Below, in pieces: positions 12,701 through 20,852 of a stretch of 64,000 bases of DNA; within the stretch, counting starts at the first letter, position 1; every line of letters starts with the position of its first letter. The translations under genes were made by a program, and so were the position numbers. The DNA lies in assembly GCF_023078275.1 (NCBI RefSeq), contig NC_062978.1, positions 9,872,585-9,936,584 of the forward strand, read 5' to 3'. The notes beneath the pieces are model-generated. The model did no database searches and had not been told where the DNA came from. It saw only the letters and a program-made list of their open reading frames with translations. Origin of the DNA: Leguminivora glycinivorella (Eukaryota > Arthropoda > Insecta > Lepidoptera > Tortricidae).

Positions 12701-15700
12701 TGGGTGGTTTTCCTTCGAAATCGAAAATAATTGACACCATTAAGAGTACCATTGGGTACGATAATGGAATGGTTTATGGTCGCGAACAAGACGCTTGGCC
12801 CAACGATAATCCTTTCACAACGACTACACATGCGCCACTGGTGGATGAGAAAGTGACTCAATCCCAGTCGGCAATGTTAGAGGTGTACCAAGGGTTTTAC
12901 TCGTCGACCTTGAAACCGATTGTCAGCACTATGGTGCAGAGTTCGACCCCTGGATCGTACTTCACGAGTAGGGACGAATGGGGTAACAATGTCGAAACTT
13001 ACCGCGTTGACGATCCGCCTCACTCGCCAGGTTTGTCGGAGTGTCGTTTTGAACTTCACGTTTCCGTTCGTCGCCGATGCACTTTTTATTTGCCGTTGCC
13101 TGAAATATTTTAGTACCATCAAATTCTTTATGTACAAGTAGTAGGTATAGTCTTGTGTTTCCATAGGAAATCGTCTTAGGTATATTTTTGTTTCATTCAT
13201 CACCCTTTGTGCATGTTTGTTGTTTATTATGTGACCGAAAAATACCATTCTGTTGTAATGTAAAAAAATGTAGGGTTTCAGTTATTTTAGTCTCCTATAG
13301 AATTTATGTTTAGTTCGTAAATAAATCCCAACCTTGTATATTTCCCTTACGCCTTGTTACATATTATAACTAACTTACTTACATTCGCTTTCCTCAAAAA
13401 TTCTAACTTGTAATAAATATATTTTCAGCGAGCAACTCTTCGGAGGTGTTCGAGTCTTTATACAACCTGCAACCGCAAGCACTGATCGCCAACATCGATA
13501 ACACCACAGTTTGCGGCCGAATCCCAATCATGGGAACCATCGTTACCGACTCCGCTCCTTACCTCTACCCGTTTATCATCGAGTACTCTTTGATTGGGGC
13601 CGCCGTTATCTACGTCATGTGGAAGCATATTGGCCGCTACCCTAGGTAATATACTTTCAAATTCATCGCTAGAAGCATGTTGTAACCGAAACGCAACCTA
13701 ACATTTTTATTGACTAATGTAACCTTATTATATTCAATCAAAGTAGTTTTCACCATCCATTCTCTGCCGGTTTTACATCATATACCTATATTCCAACACA
13801 ATGAATGCTTCAACTAAAACTTCTTACCCTTATCAACTGACATAAACTACACTAAACTGACCATTGATTGGCTCCTTAAATTGCTCCCACTAGTTACTAT
13901 GAACAATCTTTCTACGTCTTGAGATATCTCCAAATAAATTATTTACCTACTTATCACTTGTAAGTTTAATACTTACTAATAAAAATACATAGATACGTTT
14001 TTAGAGTGATTAAAATTAAATTATATTGAACTGGAATGACATATTGAACTTTTTTTACTTTTAAAAGTATTTTTGTTTTTGCTGGTGTAAACGTCAGCGG
14101 TTTCTCTTCTTAGCCTATCCCTAGTGGTATTAAACAAGAAAGAAATCCAATTTGTTGGTGTTACTGGGCGTGGTTTTTCTCAATTGAGTAATGTGAAAGA
14201 AAATCAGACGTAACAACCGGTTGCAATTTGGAATAATTAGGGAATGGAAATAACCTGCCCTCGTCAAACTTGTATACTATTATACATACAGTGAATTCAT
14301 ATTTATAAATTGAAAGGACCAATCATTGGGTGGTTTGTTATTTTATACACATACATTAACATTAACATTAAAACCGGCAGTTAGTGTCGAGATATTAAGT
14401 ACTGACGGGTACGCGTTTGGTTGCAGCGTGGCCAACGACGAAGATCTGGAAAGACGTCTGGAAGCTGTTCTCTCCCGCAGGGCGGCGGCATTGGCAGCAG
14501 CTCAGCGTGGAAACCGCGTCGACTGCGCCGGAGCCTCGAAGGGACTCTTCTGTGGACTGCTGTTATTGGTTGCTTCGCTCATCTGCTTGATTCTGTTCTT
14601 CGTGCTCATTAGACATCAAGAGTTGAAGCGCATCTCGATCTATTTGGCTGATGTATCCCATTGCGCTCTGATGGTCTTGTCTATATTGGCGATCTTAATT
14701 GGATTTATACGGTAAGTTTTATGTTTTACTTTTGTTTAACCGACTACATTCTTATATATGACAGTTACACATACCTTATTGAAATGAAATCCGTTATAAC
14801 TATGGTAGTTAGCCTTATCTAATTGTGTCACTTTTTTAACAAGTATAACGTATATAACGTTTTTAGGAATTAGTTTGTATAAACCTCCATAGCAATACGC
14901 ACTTGGGGTTTTAGTTTATTAATTTATTTTCTACCCAACTACTCAAAGGTCACCCATTTTAATTTTAGTTAGATATTAATTTAAACTTTTTTATTTTACT
15001 TATTTAGTTTGTTGTTTTTTTTCCTACCCTGCCCTTCTCCACGCTCCAATTTTGTCTTAATTTATTACACCCATTGCTAACTTTCACCACGATTCTGTGT
15101 GATCTTCACCCCTTAATCATTTACCATACTTGGTTGACCCTATAACGACCAGTGGTCGAGTTATGAGATGGAGCAATACCCCCTCCTACACCGAACCTCT
15201 CCGCAGGGTGCAATCGCTGAAGTTCCGCTCCGAAGAACAGTCGGACTTGAACGATATCCTGCTGCGCGTATCTGCCTTCGGTCTCTTCGTCTATGCCGTC
15301 TTCAGTGTCATCGCTGGAGGGATGGGAGCTTTCACCCATGAGCCGAATTTGCTCGTCATGATTACTGGATGCTTAAGTGTTCTCCAGGTAAGCTTTATGT
15401 GCTAAAGCTATAAATTTGCTTGCATGTTAAATTTGTGCATAATAAATTTAAATAAGTTTGATTAAAGTGAAATACTAAAGCTACCTTTAACAGGCAGGCT
15501 ATAAATATATAATAATTCACTATTATTCTCTAAATCGTCGACGTATACGTATACGTAATCCAATTTTGGTTTCGGTCTCTACTGGAAAACGATACCTTTC
15601 CTCCTCCTTGCGTCGATACTAAGCATGTTCCGTTACGACATAACCTTTTCTCGTGTGAGTTCCGCCATCTATCGATTCCCGGCAGTGTGAACTGATCCGG

Positions 15701-16294
15701 TAAATTTAATTTTGAGTGTGGTCTGGATCGGTCCATTGATTCTTCCCTTGTCGGCTTTGATATTAGTCGAATTTGAGAGCTAATGCCATGCAAACATAAT
15801 TTCAGGTGGTACTCCAACTGCTGTTCATCGCCGACGTGTCCCGCCGCCGCGTGCATCTCCCGGAGCAGGAGCGCAGCAAACCGGCGCGCCAGGCCGTTAC
15901 CTTCCTGCTCATTTGCAACGTCACCATGTGGCTCATCTACACCTTCGAGGCACAAAAAGTGCTGGCCAATCCAGTAAGTATGATTTCTACGTATATATAT
16001 ATTTTGAAATACAATTATAGTCAATTAAGTATATTAGTAAAATTTAAATGTCTTGCAGTTGAAATATCTAGTACTTATACCGACGGAAGTTACACGAAAT
16101 CACTCAGTGCTTCAAATATGATGTTCTTCAAAGGATATTCATGTTGATTCCAGGTTCAACTGGACTTTTATGGCTACGTGGCATGGTCCTTGGTTCAACG
16201 CTTCACTCTGCCCCTTTGCATCTTCCATCGTTTCCACTCAGCCGTCACCCTAGCAGAGATATGGAAGACCAGCTACAAGGCGCGCTTGGAGTGA
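553..16294 (+). CDS. Otop: Otopetrin-type proton channel gene (whole gene, two alternative N-termini, 5' end beyond window for one form)
   Basis: Otopetrins are plasma-membrane proton-selective channels (in flies they serve acid taste). The exons at 7701-7897, 8540-8724, 9340-9575, 9833-9913, 11410-11524, 11623-11783, 11871-12036, 12376-12534, 12665-13030, 13429-13645, 14427-14711, 15207-15387, 15806-15973 and 16154-16294 all have AG/GT borders and matching phases, giving 2658 nt (885 residues plus TGA). I count 12 hydrophobic segments, near residues 68-93, 103-127, 261-290, 305-322, 335-355, 602-622, 672-692, 700-722, 744-764, 770-790, 814-832 and 848-875. Family hallmarks visible are HGSFFLRIGAIAFG, SAPYLYPFIIEYSLIGA and PLCIFHRFHSAVTLAEIW. 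Exon 553-797 is an alternative upstream exon whose own start codon must lie further 5'. The subfamily (fly OtopLa/Lb/Lc) cannot be settled by eye. Confidence 0.9.
847..1150 (+). pseudogene. C-terminal remnant of an RTE-like non-LTR retrotransposon ORF
   Basis: In one frame it reads ...TKAHRLRWLGHLERMDED, an in-frame TGA at about 946-948 where Arg is expected, then NVKRAYLGRQTGGRPVGRPR, YRWSDMVEVDL...W and DREKWRCLVSEAKSHFG. The pattern 'RLRWLGH...ER', 'GRP...GRPRYRW' and 'W...A.DR..WR' is the C-terminal end of endonuclease/reverse-transcriptase proteins of the RTE type. The copy is 5' truncated and dead. It lies in the first large otopetrin intron. Confidence 0.7.
1280..2151. mobile_element. 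hAT-type non-autonomous element (MITE), copy 1, 872 bp
   Basis: The termini are CATAGCTGGGCA and its inverse TGCCCAGCTATG. An 8-bp direct duplication, CTCTTACG, sits at 1272-1279 and 2152-2159, the size made by hAT transposases. Each end carries a cluster of GTTAAC/TTAACG words, likely sub-terminal binding sites. There is no open frame of useful length. A near-identical copy is at 28936-29788. Confidence 0.88.
2693..3073. mobile_element. Possible MITE with TACAGG termini
   Basis: The left end TACAGGCTGTCCCA and the inverse of the right end (TACAGGGCGTTCCA) are similar. The interior is non-coding. A TA target site is possible but cannot be proved. Confidence 0.4.
3080..5530. other. Intronic/AT-rich stretch without recognisable genes
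   Basis: This lies inside the long otopetrin intron. Apart from the small foldback at 4105-4172 and a weakly repeat-like phrase at about 4550-4650, I see no exon, RNA gene or complete repeat. The short open frames here lack splice context and composition bias. Confidence 0.5.
4105..4172. repeat. Small foldback (CTCACAAATATCGGAACA arms)
   Basis: The arms at about 4106-4125 (TGCTCACAAATATCGGAACA) and 4151-4171 (inverse with two differences) enclose about 25 bases. The design matches short MITE remnants. Confidence 0.55.
5541..5605 (+). repeat. Decayed 3' tail of a jockey-like LINE
   Basis: The words 'ggtggccgcttactatcag', 'ccaggccgt' and 'tgttggtttgtcac' follow the order of the better kept tails at 31545-31615 and 38400-38465 (gaccgctttccatcaggcgg...gtttgccacc). 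Confidence 0.4.
6655..6760. other. GC-rich island upstream of otopetrin exon 7701
   Basis: About 100 bases rich in CpG (around CTCGCGCAGCCTCCCGGCGC) with a TCAGT motif sit in very AT-rich DNA about 1 kb before the form B exon. It could be an untranslated first exon or promoter; nothing further supports a choice. The rest of 5610-7540 holds nothing I can identify. Confidence 0.3.
7588..7592 (+). promoter_or_regulatory. Initiator-like motif upstream of otopetrin form B
   Basis: TCAGT, the arthropod initiator consensus, lies 109 bases before the ATG in a locally GC-rich stretch (about 7540-7700). A second TCAGT is at 7688-7692. It marks a plausible separate start site for the short N-terminal form; the position is inferred from motif alone. 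Confidence 0.35.
7701..7897 (+). CDS. Otop: Otopetrin alternative first coding exon (N-terminal form B)
   Basis: The ATG at 7701 opens a 65-codon hydrophilic N-terminus (MGKEKHQPMEAEV...VQPKPSKK) followed by the donor GTATGT at 7898. Two bases remain, which the first base of exon 8540 completes as Lys. The preceding GTG could extend the frame by one codon but ATG is the obvious start. No membrane segment is present, as expected for the cytoplasmic N-terminus of an otopetrin. The region just upstream is locally GC-rich with initiator-like TCAGT motifs, consistent with its own promoter. Confidence 0.8.
8540..8724 (+). CDS. Otop: Otopetrin exon 2 (membrane segments 1 and 2)
   Basis: This exon runs from acceptor TTGTTACAG to donor GTGAGT. 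It encodes two strongly hydrophobic helices joined by a short Tyr-rich turn (TSLFIISSFIYAKLLVVV..., then YYYEGFFTYLYGMSILF...). It is the first exon shared by both N-terminal forms. It enters with two bases borrowed from upstream and leaves with one base over. Confidence 0.9.
9225..9310 (+). repeat. Retroelement 3' tail with (ATTTC)n
   Basis: The stretch 'ttatattataccaaccctat...cgtattccgcaaataaa' is followed by a short (ATTTC)n tract, which resembles the 3' end of a lepidopteran retroposon. It ends just before the pyrimidine tract of otopetrin exon 3. Confidence 0.4.
9340..9575 (+). CDS. Otop: Otopetrin exon 3 (lysine-rich cytoplasmic loop)
   Basis: The exon lies between acceptor TTTTTCACAG and donor GTGCGT (phase 1 in, phase 0 out). 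It encodes about 79 residues of extreme composition: ESACCSGSPPKPKPPPKEKK, then Lys/Glu/Asp/Gly runs including tandem GKD units, ending KKQSQFQ. By topology it sits between membrane segments 2 and 3, in the cytoplasm. The low-complexity sequence can vary in length by slippage. It is coding rather than a simple repeat because the frame stays open and both splice phases fit. Confidence 0.85.
9833..9913 (+). CDS. Otop: Otopetrin exon 4 (81-nt frame-neutral exon)
   Basis: Exactly 27 codons (EVYPRKMRDKVRQQQ...ALYASDQ) between TTTTGGGCAG and GTGAGG, with phase 0 on both sides. It continues the cytoplasmic loop before segment 3. Because it is a multiple of three with equal phases, skipping it would leave the frame intact. 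Confidence 0.8.
10434..11276. mobile_element. Foldback repeat built from TCTGCNAAA/ATGCCAA words, in an otopetrin intron
   Basis: The outer ends are inverted versions of one another (GGTTCCCTTTATCTTGCAGA on the left; GGATTACCATTATCTTGCAT in the inverse of the right). The body is a string of words such as TTCTGCGAAA, TATGCCAA, TTTGGCAGAAT and ATAGCAGAAT every 14-20 bases. Near the middle (10859-10917) is a GC-rich core shared with the 26.4-28.2 kb element. No frame is convincing; the longest open frame over 11183-11554 runs into the real exon 5 in another frame. Confidence 0.6.
11410..11524 (+). CDS. Otop: Otopetrin exon 5 (start of segment 3)
   Basis: Acceptor TTTTTAAATAG, donor GTAAGC. It encodes QQDIVEMEAG...RRRKTSQNE then HGSFFLRIGAIG, the conserved entry to membrane segment 3 of the family. 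One base is left over. The upstream intron (9914-11409) contains a foldback repeat. Confidence 0.88.
11623..11783 (+). CDS. Otop: Otopetrin exon 6 (segments 3 and 4)
   Basis: Acceptor TATTCATTTCAG, donor GTAAGT. It encodes AFGLGTMIYNGLEFGTFFEL and then a second helix with QMVFTFMQMYFIFMNSR. The GLEFG and Gln/Met-rich helix patterns are typical of otopetrins. It ends in phase 0. Confidence 0.9.
11871..12036 (+). CDS. Otop: Otopetrin exon 7 (segment 5 and start of the extracellular loop)
   Basis: Acceptor AATATTTCAG, donor GTAAGA. It encodes LNIHRFKVIARFGLMHVVAT and NICVWIRTLVLES, the RFGLMHVVATN stretch being a recognisable family motif. It then enters the loop with YHVKYPNGVSGETVLGG. It ends in phase 1. 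Confidence 0.9.
12376..12534 (+). CDS. Otop: Otopetrin exon 8 (symmetric loop exon)
   Basis: 159 nt between TTTTTTCAG and GTAAGT, entering and leaving in phase 1. It encodes an Ala/Ser/Thr-rich piece (GKVFGAASTAATAIAST..., TSAPVTTPTT) of the loop between segments 5 and 6. Frame-neutral, so it could be a cassette exon. Confidence 0.83.
12665..13030 (+). CDS. Otop: Otopetrin exon 9 (large symmetric loop exon)
   Basis: 366 nt from acceptor TTTTTCAG to a weak donor (GTTTGT), phase 1 on both sides. It encodes about 122 polar residues (PYLSGFNMGGFPSKSK, then WPNDNPFTTTTHAP, then YFTSRDEWGNNVETYRVDD) of the extracellular loop. The open frame runs past the donor to a stop at about 13113, but the phase and the family C-terminal half demand splicing at 13030. 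It is frame-neutral like exon 8. Confidence 0.82.
13429..13645 (+). CDS. Otop: Otopetrin exon 10 (end of loop and segment 6)
   Basis: Acceptor TATATTTTCAG, donor GTAATA. It encodes two N-glycosylation sequons (ASNSSEV, DNTTV), the Cys of TVCGRIPIMG, then SAPYLYPFIIEYSLIGA and AVIYVMWKHIGRYPR. That segment is one of the most conserved parts of otopetrins and settles the family assignment. It ends in phase 2. Confidence 0.92.
14427..14711 (+). CDS. Otop: Otopetrin exon 11 (segments 7 and 8)
   Basis: Acceptor GGTTGCAG, donor GTAAGT. A charged, Ala-rich cytoplasmic linker (ANDEDLERRLEAVLSRRAAA) is followed by GLFCGLLLLVASLICLILFF and then ISIYLADVSHCALMVLSILA. This is the beginning of the second half-channel domain. 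It ends in phase 2. Confidence 0.9.
15207..15387 (+). CDS. Otop: Otopetrin exon 12 (segment 9 and start of segment 10)
   Basis: Acceptor CTCTCCGCAG, donor GTAAGC. It encodes LKFRSEEQSDLNDILLRVSA, the segment FGLFVYAVFSVIAGG and LLVMITGCLSVLQ. The LKFRSEEQSDLNDILL linker is a familiar insect otopetrin feature. It ends in phase 0. Confidence 0.9.
15806..15973 (+). CDS. Otop: Otopetrin exon 13 (segments 10 and 11)
   Basis: 56 codons between ATAATTTCAG and GTAAGT. It encodes VVLQLLFIADVSRRRVHLPE, a basic linker RSKPARQ, and VTFLLICNVTMWLIYTFEAQ. Phase 0 on both sides, but it carries whole membrane segments, so skipping would destroy the fold. Confidence 0.9.
16154..16294 (+). CDS. Otop: Otopetrin terminal exon (segment 12 and C-terminus)
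   Basis: Acceptor GATTCCAG. It encodes VQLDFYGYVAWSLVQRFTLP and LCIFHRFHSAVTLAEIWKTS, ending YKARLE and TGA at 16292-16294. The FHRFHSAVTLAEIW tail is the conserved otopetrin C-terminus, and the protein ends where family members normally end. Confidence 0.92.
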   Translation, partial: VQLDFYGYVAWSLVQRFTLPLCIFHRFHSAVTLAEIWKTSYKARLE

Positions 16295-16540
16295 GCGCCC
16301 AAATTAACACCAATGAGCGAAATAGGTCTCGCAAAATGAGGGTTTCTTGCATTCATTTCCTCAACTCAAAACCAGACACTACTACCATGATGAGTTAACC
16401 AGGTATTTCTAAATGTTGAACCCTCAATGCAGTATAAGGAATGTATAAGTAATAATCCTATCGGCAAGAACGTCCTGGAACATACTGGAAAGCCACCGAT
16501 TTCGTCCTTATCCGGGACAGCAATTGTGTAGTTAGAACGG

Positions 16541-16546
16541 AATAAA
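16541..16546 (+). promoter_or_regulatory. Candidate polyadenylation signal of the otopetrin gene
   Basis: AATAAA lies 247 bases after the stop codon in otherwise non-coding sequence. Further AATAAA motifs occur downstream, for example at 18592, so a longer 3' UTR is possible. Confidence 0.45.
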
Positions 16547-17999
16547 TTTTATTGTTATCAAAATCATCCTGCTAATTTGTATTATCGTGTGACGAATTTT
16601 GCGAAGCTGTGAATCTCTTTGTTACTGTAGAATTAAACTCATTGCTATCCCGGAGTAGGTATATAAACAGCTGGTGAAGGTGAAACTACGTATAAAGGAT
16701 TTTTATTATTTATTTGGATACTTTAGCAGTTTTTTCAGTTTTTGTCACATTCCATATAAGTTACAGATCATAATAAATTAGGTTTCTTCGAAGACTGACT
16801 GTGGAGACTAACGCGACCAAACATTTTTTACAATTTGCATTGCCTACAATGGTTTTCTTTTGTAGGTACGTACGTAAATACAAATTGCTCATTTTTCGAA
16901 TTCATATCTTGTGCTTTCAAAAATAACATCTTTTTTACTTAATGATAAGTAAACTTTATTAATCGAAACAAGATAATATTCATATTTAATCCCAGTTGTG
17001 AGAAGTTCCCTCCTTTGTTAGAATAATTTACGTGCCATGAGTTTAGGATTAAGGCTCAATTAAAATTTGACAATATTTTACATTTTACTTTCATTTATAA
17101 TTTGAGAGAACTACCAGCAATGAGAATGAGCAAAACATTTTTTTTATATTTAGTTTGTAATAGAATTTCAAATTATTTCAATAACGTGGTGTGCCGTGTG
17201 CCGCGTTTTAAAAGTCGTAACAATTTAGATATAAAAATAATATTAACACCTATATTAAAGTTTCAGAAGATTTATTAGCCAACATAATAGATTACCTTGA
17301 TCAGATTATTTGATGTAAGCAAGTAGAAGTACCTATATCGGAAATTTAATATAAAATTTCGGAATGTTTATAATCGTAAGCCGGTAGTGAATAGTGGGAA
17401 GTACCTATGTACTTAATTTTAGGAGTACGTACAATTTAATAATGTACTTTTTTCAGCTGCAGTTAACTGCTTGGTACGGATGATTTTGGGTAGCTATCTA
17501 ATATGATTCAAAGATACATTTTTATTGCAAGGGGCCATGCGAAGTGTAACTAATCTACCATTCTAATTAAGCATGCACATTGAAACAATTGAAACACCAA
17601 TGATGAAATAATGCCAAACTTCCGAATGCCCATTTTTGGAAATGGTCTCGATGAACCACGAACAGTCAGGTAGAAAAGGAAATCTAAATACTTACCCTCT
17701 TCTTTCTTTTTGTATATTTATACCGGGATATCGATCTCCCTATTTTCAAAAGCATAGAATAAGACACGACTTTGGCTTTGATGTGTCACCAACAATCATT
17801 TATTCTACCTATACTTGACCGTCAAAAGAAGGCAATTTGCACGTACTAAATGACTATGGTACCGCCTTGTTGCATTAAAAATGGTCACTGCAGATATTTT
17901 CGTAATGATCTTTGTGTGCAATCTATTTTTATAGGCTTACTAATTTTTACATACGATATTAGATGATGTTGAATACGAAACGCGTCGTTTATACGTGAT

Positions 18000-18840
18000 A
18001 TCAGTTCGATGTTATGGATTTTGTATAAAATAGTTAATAATTTATTTATTTATAACACATTTATTAACTTTGTAAATTAACTTAAGGTAAAAATAAACCT
18101 AATCACTATAAGATCTGGGAGTGTGTGTGCGAAGCGGCGTGGTGTGTATCTAGTTAGTTTTCGAATGGTTTTATTATATTTTAATGTTAAAGTAAAGTTC
18201 GTAATTTATTACTAATGCTAAGTAAGTTGGACTGTGAGCCCCTCAAATAATTTCCCGAAAGCTTTGGCCTCTGTCAGAGTTTGCGAGTGTCAGTGGAACA
18301 CGAGAGCTAGGCTTGCCTCATCACTGCCGATATTTTATAACACTAGGACCTTTGATAAATCTATACTATTATCTACTTATCAACTCGTTCAATTTTGTAG
18401 GTGATATATTTACTGTGTACCTAAATGTTTGGAACAGAAAATACCGACGTGTATGCGTTAGGTTAGGATATAATTACCATTGTAATCAAACCCACACTTG
18501 GATACTCAATAAGTGTTAAATACATAGATACCAAAAATTAAAATTTGGAAATTCTACTTTATAGTATATGAGTAAAAATAAATGTCTATTGAATAAAATA
18601 AAATAATATATGTGATCGTAAGTTTTATTTTCCTTCCCTACTAGCTGTTACGCGGAGAACCTATGCATTTGCATTAAAAGTAAGAGGAATAATAATTTTT
18701 TACCACTCGGGCAATGCCACTTGTGCTCTACATAAATTAATCATGACCTATCCACATATTTGGACTAAGGTGTATACAATAGAGCGTCAGAAAGTACTCC
18801 CTGTGGAAAAATGGAAATGTTTAGTTTTTATTTTTAACGT
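18000..18840. other. Region between the two genes, no feature recognised
   Basis: AT-rich sequence with several AATAAA motifs (18592 is followed by T-rich DNA). Part could be an extended otopetrin 3' UTR. 16550-18000 is similar: no repeat or exon was recognised. Confidence 0.4.
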
Positions 18841-18890
18841 GTTTCTGGTGTTTCGTAATGGCCGCTGTACCTACACATGTGGCCAACGGG

Positions 18891-19439
18891 TCCACCAACC
18901 CTTGGTGGAACCCCTTGGCCAAGCGTGTAGAGGGCTACTTGGCCGTATGTTGGCAGTTGGCGCTAGCGCTGGCCGGCCAACCGATTGGTGTCGGTTTTTT
19001 GCCCACACATCAAAGGATCTTGGCGCCAATGGCCAACTGCGTTTACACGTTGGCGCTTCATTCAGTTTGTCGTCAGCCGTCAGAGAGGACGACGGTAGTG
19101 AAATACATATTTATGAAAATAATAAGTTTATTTATGCCAATAATAGTGTTGATTTTAGGAAATAAAATAACCTTGCAAATGTTTAATATATTGCCTAAAA
19201 AAGATTAATGTGCTTATCAGAATATTCAAAAAATTGTTAATATTTCAAATAATTTAATTTTACTACGGGGTTATTATTTTTTAATCAAATTTTGCTGACA
19301 ACGTAAATGATCTAGAATTTCCTAGCCTTTTCCATTCCACGTCCATCTTTCATGAAGAGCCAATGCCAAGTGATTGGTTCGCCAATGTGTAAACAGCGGC
19401 TCTTATCTTGGCCAAGGGGTTCCACCAAGGGTTGGTGGA
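18891..19439. repeat. Element bounded by a perfect 33-bp inverted repeat, rich in TTGGC/GCCAA
   Basis: The arm at 18891-18923 begins TCCACCAACCCTTGGTGGAA and continues CCCCTTGGCCAAG. Its exact inverse is at 19407-19439. Between the arms the word TTGGC or GCCAA recurs more than ten times, partly as facing pairs (TTGGCGCCAATGGCCAA). The similarity extends beyond the arms (GTTTACAC.TTGGCG on one side, its inverse on the other). Most likely a non-autonomous DNA element; not coding. Confidence 0.6.
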
Positions 19440-20365
19440 ATCCTCCTCGGCTCCTCGCTAATCTATGCATGCATTTATTTCGAATAGCCTTATGTAGCTT
19501 AATAGATGAGAGCGCGAACATTGAATAATTTGCAACTTACTATATTAAACTTACTGGTAACACTTAGACGGCATAATCCAAAAATACTTTAACTTAGAAA
19601 GGTTAATAAAACTACTAATTGTTTCGAGAGAAATTAAATTAAGTAGTAGAAAGAAATAAACTCGAATCTCACCTGAGTTTACGGCTTCGCGCCGTAATTA
19701 GCCCGTGAGTGTCTGAGGAGCTCCATTTACAAATAATACCGTGGGTGCGGGTTTTGTACCACAGCTAAGAACTAAGTATTACAGGTTCACATGTTATACT
19801 AAATACTATTTATTGTAAATAAGTCTTGAATAAAAAATGATATTAGAAACGACGGAAATAAATGAAGGAAAAAAACTTTCATCTATCAATATGGCAACTG
19901 AAAATCAAAATTGCCGTGATTGGTTGATTAGAACCACTGTAGAACGCTCATTCTTTGTCAGTGATCTACATCGACTAGTGCGTTTCGATCGTAAAAGCCA
20001 TAACAGACTATTGCTCGCAACAAGGTCACTGTGCTTGCACTTTTCGCATATCTTGCATTTAGATGACAGGCATTACGTCTGTAGAGCCCTGGAGTTTGAC
20101 AGTGACAGTGACAGCCATGCAGTGGCATGGCAGTGCAGCCTGTTGTGGCCCGAATCGAATTAAACCAATTTTATCTTCGGATTTTCCTTATTTTCCTTAT
20201 CGTAGAGCAAATAACAGCGAGTTGGGTATTCCCTTTGGAATTTATTGTGTAATGTGGTCCCGTGTTTGGGAGATAGGGATAATATCGCAAGAGTTTTTAA
20301 CAACGTGCGAAGAATGAGTAATATCAATCGTGATATCATAGGACTTCATTGTTTGCACCATTAAT

Positions 20366-20370
20366 TCAGT
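20366..20370 (+). promoter_or_regulatory. Initiator-like motif before the FAM174-like gene
   Basis: TCAGT in the context AATTCAGTGATTATTG lies 44 bases upstream of the ATG. It fits the arthropod initiator consensus and would give a very short 5' UTR. Confidence 0.35.
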
Positions 20371-20413
20371 GATTATTGCAACCTTCAACTTATTTAGTGT
20401 TTTAAAAAGAACG

Positions 20414-20852
20414 ATGTTGTTACGTTGTGCGGCGTTATTTTTGTTTGTAAATGTTGTGAGGACATCTGGGGTTGCCGGATTGAGTAAGGATTTTGTAAGT
20501 GATGTTAATGCGAGATACTCGTTATGGCCGTCGATTCACCATGGGATGAGATTGATGACGATTCGTAAACGCGAGGTGGAAACGCAAACGACAGTGAAGC
20601 CAGAAGTACCCTCTGGTCAAGCTGTGGCTCAGGCTAATTCAGAAGTTGGAATCCCGGGCGCTAGTGAAGGACAATCTACTGTGAAGAGTGGAACTAAGAT
20701 TTCTGAGACACCTGTTCTGCCTCACTCTACTGATAAGCCTCAGTCACCCAATGTTTCTAATTCACCTGTATTGGTTAATCCACCTGTGCCTCCAAATAAT
20801 GCAACCAAAACTGATAAGGATGGTGAAAAACCTCCAATCACAAATAAAACAG
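20414..20852 (+). CDS. FAM174: FAM174-like exon 1 (signal peptide and stalk)
   Basis: The ATG at 20414 is chosen because a hydrophobic signal sequence follows at once. The open frame reaches up to 20369 without another ATG, and MIIATF-type readings use a non-ATG codon. The exon ends at a weak donor (GTTTGT at 20853), one base into a codon. It encodes a low-complexity stalk with repeated Pro/Val/Ser/Thr. Confidence 0.8.

Noticed and set aside
15536..15560. Palindromic GACGTATACGTATACGTA in an otopetrin intron
   Set aside because: Too short to distinguish from chance simple sequence.
19837..20163. A 108-codon frame starting MILETTEINEG upstream of the FAM174-like gene
   Set aside because: No family resemblance, no splice sites in fitting phase, and it contains a GTGACAGTGACAG simple stretch; likely chance in the gene's upstream region.
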